The notes under the pieces were generated by a model. It did not search any database. It had not been told where the DNA came from and saw only the letters and a program-made list of their open reading frames with translations. 64,000 nucleotides of DNA, taken from assembly GCF_016859285.1 (NCBI RefSeq), contig NC_053400.1, positions 27,108,501 through 27,172,500 on the forward strand, in the 5' to 3' direction. Below are positions 60,401-64,000 of this stretch, piece after piece. Source of the stretch: Xiphias gladius (lineage: Eukaryota > Chordata > Actinopteri > Istiophoriformes > Xiphiidae). The translations under genes and the position numbers were made by a program. Positions within the stretch are counted from its first letter, which is position 1, and each line of letters opens with the position of its first letter.

Positions 60401-63400
60401 CAGGTCCTCGCCAATACTTGAGCTAAATCAATGTACATGTGTTAATCTGTGTTAAATGGGATGAAATGATTGCAGTTGTTTGTACCCTTTTTTTTTTAAT
60501 CCACAGTCATGGCAGGCTGCTCATCCAGCGTGAAACTTCTCTGTGACAGCGGGGCTTCTGTGAATGCCAGTGATTTTGTGAGAATTAATATTGCACTTCA
60601 TTTCACACAGTGTGTTGTAATGGATATTTTTTCATTTTCCCTGTGTTTAGTTGTCATTGTAGAAAAGCATTTCAGTCTGCTTGCTCCTTAAAGGCTGTCA
60701 CCTTGTTATTGGCAGAAAGGCCAGTTAGAGCTACACAAAATTATATTCACTAAATCTTAACTTAGTCCACTTGAATGCACTTGAGTGCTCTCTAGATTGT
60801 GGATTACTCTGGGCCTTTTTTGCTTTGAAGTGAGCCTCAAATTGACTCTTTGGATTTGTCGATATAGGACTTTATTTTGTTATAACAGTGTGATGTTTTT
60901 TTTTATTTTTTTTTTATACATGTTCATATTTATATATCTGTCTTTGGTTTTTTCCCCAGGATGGCAGGACACCTCTGGTGCTGGCAACCCAGATGTGTCA
61001 TTCACGCATCTGCCAGCTGCTGCTGGAGCGAGGGGCTGATATCACCATACGGGACAAGCAAAACAAGTAAGAGACGTCACCCATAGTGGTGTTTGTCTTT
61101 GGTAGGGTTGAAAAATATCTTTTTTAATAATTGGAAATCTGTGTTGCTTACAAAAGGCAGCTTTTGACAAATGGCATATGTTGAACATTTAAACAAGTCA
61201 CACTATTTGCATTCCTATTGATTTCCTTGTAGTGACAGTCTTTCTGACATTAACATTAAATCATAGAAGATACTATAAAATCTGTGCTAGTTATGAACAC
61301 TCATCAGAAATTTATGTAGTAAAAAATATTTCTTAAAGGCCATTTACCTTACTTATCTTGCAATAGGTACTATACAAACCTTTCAACAAAACCGGGGTAA
61401 GGCAGATGATAAATACCAGTAAAAGTAGAAAGTGGAAGAAAACAGAATCACTTTGAAAAGGTAGACATTGTAAATTACAATAGAAATAATATGCCACTGT
61501 ACATTCTTACAGTACATTTGCATATTTGTATTTCTATATTCAGTTAAATATAACATTCAATGTCATAACAGTAAATTACAAGTTTTACCTACTTATTTAT
61601 TGTGGTTTCTCAGCAACATTTGTATAAACAAGGCAAAAAAGGACCTTTAAAATGTAATTAAAAAAAACAACTAGATGTGCTGACAAAAATAGGTCAAATC
61701 AGCTCAGCTACTACAGCACTGAATTATTCAGCAATAGTTAAACAAAATGCATGGTGAAGTGTTGTTTTTGCAATTTTCTGATTTCAGAGCCTCACATCAA
61801 TCATATCAATCATCGTTGTGAGTTGTTACATAGCTAGTTTGTGCATGTTCTTGCTTATAAACTGTCTTCGTTGACTCCCTCAGGACAGCGCTGATTTTGG
61901 GATGTGAATATGGCTGTAAGGATGCAGTGGAAGTGTTGCTGAAAAGTGGCGCTGACATCAAAGCGGTTGACGGCTTGGGTCACGATGCATATCACTACGC
62001 TCGCCTCAGCAAGAACCCGGAGCTTGTCGCGATGGTCAAAAGTTACCTCGACAAAGCCACCAGAGGTAGATGCCAAAACACCACAGTGAAACACTGAGTG
62101 ATCAGACCAATAAAGAAGGAAGGATAGCCTCTGAAATTTCAATTCCTGCCTATCGTGACTGTAGCGGGCAGTGCTGATCATTCACCATATGATTCCAAGG
62201 AAGCAGTGTGAAAAAAACTGTTTTAAAATCCACTTAAAGTTGATAATCTTTAAGATCGCCTCCCCATTTGTTTTAAAAAAAACAACAACCAAAAAACAAA
62301 TGCATACAATTTTCCAAGGTGAAAGGTGATTTAGATGAAGGGCAACAAGTTTGTTATTAACAAGTAAATAATTACGTGAATAATCACTGACCCCTATAGG
62401 TAACAGGAAAGTGTGGCACATTTTGGCCACATGTGGCCAAATATGTCAAAACTATAATTCATGCAAAATAGCTAATACCCAGAAATCATGATGCTGTTTA
62501 TAATTTAATTTCCATTGGTTTGTTAACATTTTTTTACACTGTTTTAGATTTACTGTAGAACCTAGAATTATTATCACTGCAGAAGGTAAATATTGTTGCC
62601 CCTTCTGCTTGGATTGATATTTTCTAATTTTTGTGTCAGTAAGTCTTTTTCAACACTTCCCAGTTTTAATATCTCATAATATCATTAGCCATAGTCTTGA
62701 CTTTCATGATTGTTTCCTGAGCGCATATTTCTCTGATATATTTTTATTTGCTTTTGTCTTTCTTGTGTGCATTCCTTTCCTTGAATATGTTTTCTTGTAA
62801 AATCTTGATAACATATGGGAGGAAAAAGAAATCTAAACTTGCTATTTGCTGGTTTTGTTGCAGATAAAGAGGCTGCAAAGATGGAACAATGGAAGCGACA
62901 GGTAATCCTGCAGCGTTCAGTTTACTGGCTCGCATCATCCATTGAAGCTCACTTGTAGTGAGGAGAGAATGTTATTCTCTACACTGCTTTACATATTTTA
63001 GAGGACCTTCATGTGTACATGTAGCATGATGGGAATAGCAATGAAAGGACATTTTTGTTTCCACAGTCCATTTGTTAAAGATGACAAATGTCAAGGTTGC
63101 TTGCGTCCAAAAGGCATTGTTGAATAAGTCAGAATCCGTCCTGTCCAGCATTCTAATGCTAAGAGACTTGGAAGCCTGTGTTGTAAAAACACCCTCAAGA
63201 ATGTGCATTTTCTGCTAGCTGTTTCACATCTCAAATCATTTTCTTTGACTTGTTTTATTTATTTATTTATTTATTTTGTACAGTCTTTTCATTTCTCAGA
63301 ACCTATAAGGCAATCGCCGCTGCTCATGTTGTACATGACTGCCATCTAGTGATTATAAGTGAGAGTTCTTCCACACGCCTTCCAAGCCCTTGGTAATGTT

Positions 63401-64000
63401 ATAACCTCAGAACGTGGTTGTAAATAAAAAATAGATCCTGTCTCATCCACAGCATTCAGTGGAGAGATCAGAGGCAACTGAGGCTAACAGAAGGGATCAG
63501 ATCATACATGTAAGTGCTGTTTAACCTCAGCCTCCCTATTTCACACAAACAAACACCGACTCTGTTTCGTTAACACTCATTAGCAACTCATTACATAAAT
63601 AGTGTTTGCTTGAATTAACTGTATTCAAATTTAAGACCAATCAAGACATCTATATCCATAAAGCAGTGATGAATTATTCTTTTTTTTATTGCACTCAGTA
63701 GTTGGATTTTGATTGGTTTAAAGCAGCTATAACCAATATTTTACTCTAATAATGTAGAAAAAGACAATGTTAAAACCATGCGACAATGAAAAGGAAAGGG
63801 GTCACTCGTAGTGATGATTCTACAAAATTACAATCACCCGAATCTACAGCTACACTCAGCTTTACAGAGTTTTAAGCAAGTGCCAGGTCATTGTTTAGCT
63901 GTCCGGTCCATAAATTAACTGGTTCAGTCTCACCGCTCTCATAGCGTTAATTTAAGTGACTCTACACTGTACTACACTGTACTGTACACTGCCTGCTCAG
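31405..64000 (+). CDS. uaca: UACA ankyrin-repeat/coiled-coil protein, 5' part of gene
   Basis: UACA (nucling) is a cytoplasmic/cytoskeletal scaffold linked to stress-induced apoptosis. Ten spliced coding exons in the window give 846 nt and 282 residues: 31405-31452, 50628-50758, 55688-55776, 58534-58598, 60074-60131, 60507-60577, 60960-61066, 61884-62065, 62864-62901 and 63453-63509. After MKSLKYRLKKHE come about six ankyrin units at roughly 22-50, 56-88, 89-121, 122-154, 155-189 and 190-222, then a degenerate one to about 250 and a charged start of the coiled-coil region. DWNKYDDRLMKAVERG and KLDVEGRS favour UACA over its paralogue RAI14. The remaining exons, including the long coiled-coil exon, lie beyond the right edge. 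Intron 1 is 19.2 kb and contains the assembly gap. Confidence 0.93.
31580..31624. repeat. G-run/C-run pair in uaca intron 1
   Basis: G7-AT-G6 at 31580-31594 is followed 19 bases later by C11 at 31614-31624. The runs are complementary and could form a hairpin. Confidence 0.85.
32079..32357. repeat. AAGTAC-rich repeat with intact AGTGGTGG ends
   Basis: The left end AGTGGTGG is matched by the inverted right end CCACCACT. Inside are TTTACTCAAGTACTTAAGTA and AAGATCTGAATACTCCTTCC. It is the most complete short copy of the family in the window. Confidence 0.8.
32389..33128. mobile_element. Long-TIR element split by a hAT-like MITE
   Basis: The ends CTCAGTTACCAGTTTATTAG (left) and the reverse complement of the right end, CTCAGTTGTCAGTTTATTCG, pair over roughly 80 bases, including AACAG/CTGCAGTAAAT and CCTTCATGAAGG-like parts. 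No coding capacity was seen. A separate element is nested at 32627-32966. Superfamily not assigned. Confidence 0.7.
32627..32966. mobile_element. hAT-like MITE nested in another element, 8-bp TSD
   Basis: Left TATGACTGAAAC and right GTTTCAGCTCTA are inverted repeats. Flanking octamers CCACAAAC and GCACAAAC agree at 7 of 8 bases. The interior (AGCCCAAGATGG, AGATGTTCAGTTTACT, TTATCAAAATACTTGCTGG) matches the element at 35733-36058. Confidence 0.8.
35733..36058. mobile_element. hAT-like MITE of the TTGCAACTAA family
   Basis: Left TAGGGTTGCAACTAATAATT and the right end AACTAATCATTGTAGCTCTA are imperfect inverted repeats. The interior matches the nested element at 32627. The target duplication is not clear. 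Confidence 0.7.
37244..37437 (+). repeat. SINE/LINE-tail-like teleost repeat
   Basis: Contains GGATCCCTCCTGTGTAGCTC, CTGAGGTTTCTTCC, TATGCTGTACAGATTGTTAA and GGGCTATATAAATAAAATTT, a pattern I recognise as widely dispersed in fish genomes. Confidence 0.6.
37977..38270 (+). repeat. SINE-like dispersed repeat
   Basis: Contains GCACGGCGGTGCAGTCGTTA, CTGTTGCCTCACAGCAAGAA, TGGAGTTTGCATGTTCTCCC, CTCCCACAGTCCAAAG and GTGATAGACTGGCGACGTGT, a common fish repeat. The open frames here belong to the repeat. Confidence 0.7.
40590..40840. mobile_element. Decayed hAT-like MITE, reverse orientation
   Basis: TTATTGATTTAATCAAGAAA and ATAACTGGCAGATTAAATAA correspond to the reverse complement of part of the 35733 element. 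The ends are decayed. Confidence 0.45.
41501..42000. other. Assembly gap, exactly 500 N
   Basis: Five hundred consecutive N, a round placeholder, so the true length is unknown. It lies inside uaca intron 1. Confidence 1.
43440..43562 (+). repeat. Dispersed teleost repeat tail
   Basis: GCCAATCCATCAAGTAGATG, TTGAGATATTTCTGTCGGGT, CATCCCTAGAGCCATGCTGC and AGCATGGCTAAAAA match a pattern common in fish genomes, probably a retroposon 3' end. Confidence 0.5.
48370..48427. repeat. (CA)n microsatellite
   Basis: About 29 perfect units in uaca intron 1. Confidence 0.97.
49300..50025 (+). promoter_or_regulatory. uaca: Candidate second uaca promoter
   Basis: A GC- and purine-rich stretch (GGGAGGCGGGAAG, AGGAGGAG) lies just upstream of the alternative first coding exon. 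No TATA box in a clear position. A CAG at 49988-49990 could instead be an acceptor for a non-coding first exon located further upstream. Confidence 0.3.
50026..50061 (+). CDS. uaca: uaca alternative first coding exon 1b
   Basis: Twelve codons, MSRWLKCTSMHF, then donor GTAGGT in phase 0, which fits exon 2 at 50628 after a 566-bp intron. The pattern M-x-x-W-x-x-C-T recalls the short alternative N-terminus I remember for mammalian UACA. There is no transcript evidence. Confidence 0.5.
50628..50758 (+). CDS. uaca: uaca coding exon 2
   Basis: Encodes NTDWNKYDDRLMKAVERGEV and on through KLDVEGRS, the first ankyrin unit. Acceptor ATTGTCAG, donor GTGAGT. Confidence 0.95.
55688..55776 (+). CDS. uaca: uaca coding exon 3
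   Basis: Second ankyrin unit, FHLAATRGHLDCLSLILG. Acceptor TTTTCCAG, donor GTGGGT. A SINE-like repeat starts directly at the donor. Confidence 0.95.
55777..56003 (+). mobile_element. SINE-like repeat abutting the uaca exon 3 donor
   Basis: GGTGGTTAGATCTCCAGCTC, CTGCATGTTGAAGTGTTCTT, a GTCTGTGTG microsatellite, TGTAAAGTGCTTTGAATGG and AGCACCATATAAGTGCACTC follow the order of a common teleost SINE-type repeat. Its recognisable start lies within about ten bases of the splice donor. Confidence 0.6.
56350..56402. repeat. (ATT)n-rich microsatellite
   Basis: TTATTATTATTTTAATTATT repeats and a perfect ATT run in uaca intron 3. Confidence 0.85.
56618..56824 (+). repeat. Retroposon 3'-tail-like teleost repeat
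   Basis: AGAGGTTTCTTCCTGTTAAA, GGGAGTTTTTCCTCTCCACT, TTGGGTTTCTCTCTATAAAA and AAAGTGCCTTGAGATACTGT are followed by an AACTTGAATTGAA tail, a common fish pattern. Confidence 0.6.
56960..57290 (+). mobile_element. Decayed L1-type LINE, reverse transcriptase fragment
   Basis: With frameshifts and stops, the plus strand reads LSVEEFKE, LQKMNKAKAS, WDGIQPEV and LKIWDLFEPF, the first conserved reverse-transcriptase blocks of L1/Tx1-clade ORF2. After an apparent internal deletion, 57231-57275 reads SLFVDDLLLSMSTVQ, the catalytic (F/Y)xDD box. It is inactive, and same-strand within uaca intron 3. Confidence 0.6.
58151..58179. repeat. C-run followed by T-run
   Basis: A C run joined to a T run of about equal length in uaca intron 3; base-calling may be imprecise here. 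Confidence 0.8.
58534..58598 (+). CDS. uaca: uaca coding exon 4
   Basis: Third ankyrin unit, KNALHLASRNGQSLCVQKLL. Acceptor GCTTTCAG, donor GTAGAG. Confidence 0.94.
60074..60131 (+). CDS. uaca: uaca coding exon 5
   Basis: Encodes HNCPVGNVDLQGRTALHDA, the end of unit three and the start of unit four. Acceptor TTTTACAG, donor GTAAGA. Confidence 0.94.
60132..60282 (+). repeat. Degenerate CTACT/CTCTA repeat after the uaca exon 5 donor
   Basis: About 150 bases of imperfect ACTCTACTCT and GACTTTACTCTAGTC units begin right at the donor of exon 5. Confidence 0.75.
60507..60577 (+). CDS. uaca: uaca coding exon 6
   Basis: Fourth ankyrin unit, MAGCSSSVKLLCDSGASVNA. Acceptor ATCCACAG, donor GTGAGA. 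Confidence 0.94.
60960..61066 (+). CDS. uaca: uaca coding exon 7
   Basis: Fifth ankyrin unit, DGRTPLVLATQMCHSRICQL followed by LLERGADITIRDKQN. Acceptor TTCCCCAG, donor GTAAGA. Confidence 0.95.
61884..62065 (+). CDS. uaca: uaca coding exon 8
   Basis: Sixth ankyrin unit (TALILGCEYGCKDAVEVLLK) and a degenerate last repeat (GLGHDAYHYARLSKNPEL). Acceptor TCCCTCAG, donor GTAGAT. Confidence 0.95.
62864..62901 (+). CDS. uaca: uaca coding exon 9
   Basis: A short charged segment, KEAAKMEQWKRQ, that opens the helical region after the ankyrin repeats. Acceptor TTGTTGCAG, donor GTAATC. Confidence 0.85.
63453..63509 (+). CDS. uaca: uaca coding exon 10
   Basis: Encodes HSVERSEATEANRRDQIIH, charged and helical in character. 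Acceptor ATCCACAG, donor GTAAGT, phase 0 at both ends. Confidence 0.85.
63510..64000 (+). other. uaca: uaca intron 10, partial
   Basis: No further exon was recognised before the window edge. A degenerate TACACTGTAC repeat lies at the very end (63961-63992). Confidence 0.6.

Noticed and set aside
31405..63509. Assignment of the last gene to RAI14 instead of UACA
   Set aside because: DWNKYDDRLMKA, KLDVEGRS, QGRTALHDA and RTPLVLATQM read as UACA; the paralogue differs at these places as I recall it. A tree would settle it.
1..64000. tRNA, rRNA, CRISPR or endogenous retrovirus features
   Set aside because: No cloverleaf, rDNA, spaced repeat array, or LTR/gag/pol pattern was noticed by eye. A tRNAscan or Infernal run could still find small RNAs.

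Overview
The window is vertebrate nuclear DNA, almost certainly from a teleost fish, probably a percomorph. It has AT-rich non-coding DNA, GT-AG introns, many (CA)n/(TG)n tracts, and several short interspersed repeat families that I recognise as common in teleosts. It contains one run of exactly 500 N (41501-42000). No bacterial, phage or CRISPR features are present.

Four protein-coding genes lie on the + strand. (1) The last coding exon of pias1 (2696-3043), a SUMO E3 ligase, is followed by a probable long 3' UTR ending near an AATAAA at 7551. (2) An intronless rhodopsin-family GPCR of 328 residues (8098-9084) belongs to the relaxin-3 receptor (RXFP3) family. (3) A complete 12-coding-exon morf4l1/MRG15 gene (16952-25235) encodes 323 residues with an intact chromodomain cage and an MRG domain. 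(4) The 5' part of uaca (31405 to beyond the right edge) has ten coding exons in the window, covering the ankyrin-repeat half, plus a second candidate first exon at 50026-50061. The long coiled-coil part lies outside.

The gene set fits a known vertebrate paralogous block. In human, RXFP3 and RAI14 (the UACA paralogue) are neighbours on 5p13, while PIAS1, MORF4L1 and UACA are on 15q. The genes do not form one pathway: they act in SUMOylation, peptide-hormone signalling, chromatin reading and stress/apoptosis scaffolding.

Between and inside the genes are decayed transposons. They include two L1-type LINE fragments (minus strand at 120-740, plus strand near 57 kb), hAT-like MITEs with recognisable 8-bp target duplications (one nested in another element), a Tc1-like MITE with TA flanks, SINE-like repeats, and many copies of a terminally inverted repeat rich in AAGTAC motifs. 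A nearly identical 0.7-kb tandem duplication lies at 12685-14088.

I found no convincing new multi-gene system. The observations most worth following are the (TG)n/(CA)n pair tightly flanking in-frame morf4l1 exon 8, an upstream ORF whose stop codon touches the morf4l1 start, the alternative uaca first exon, and a SINE-like repeat beginning at a uaca splice donor. No database search was possible. Gene names come from recognising the translated sequence.
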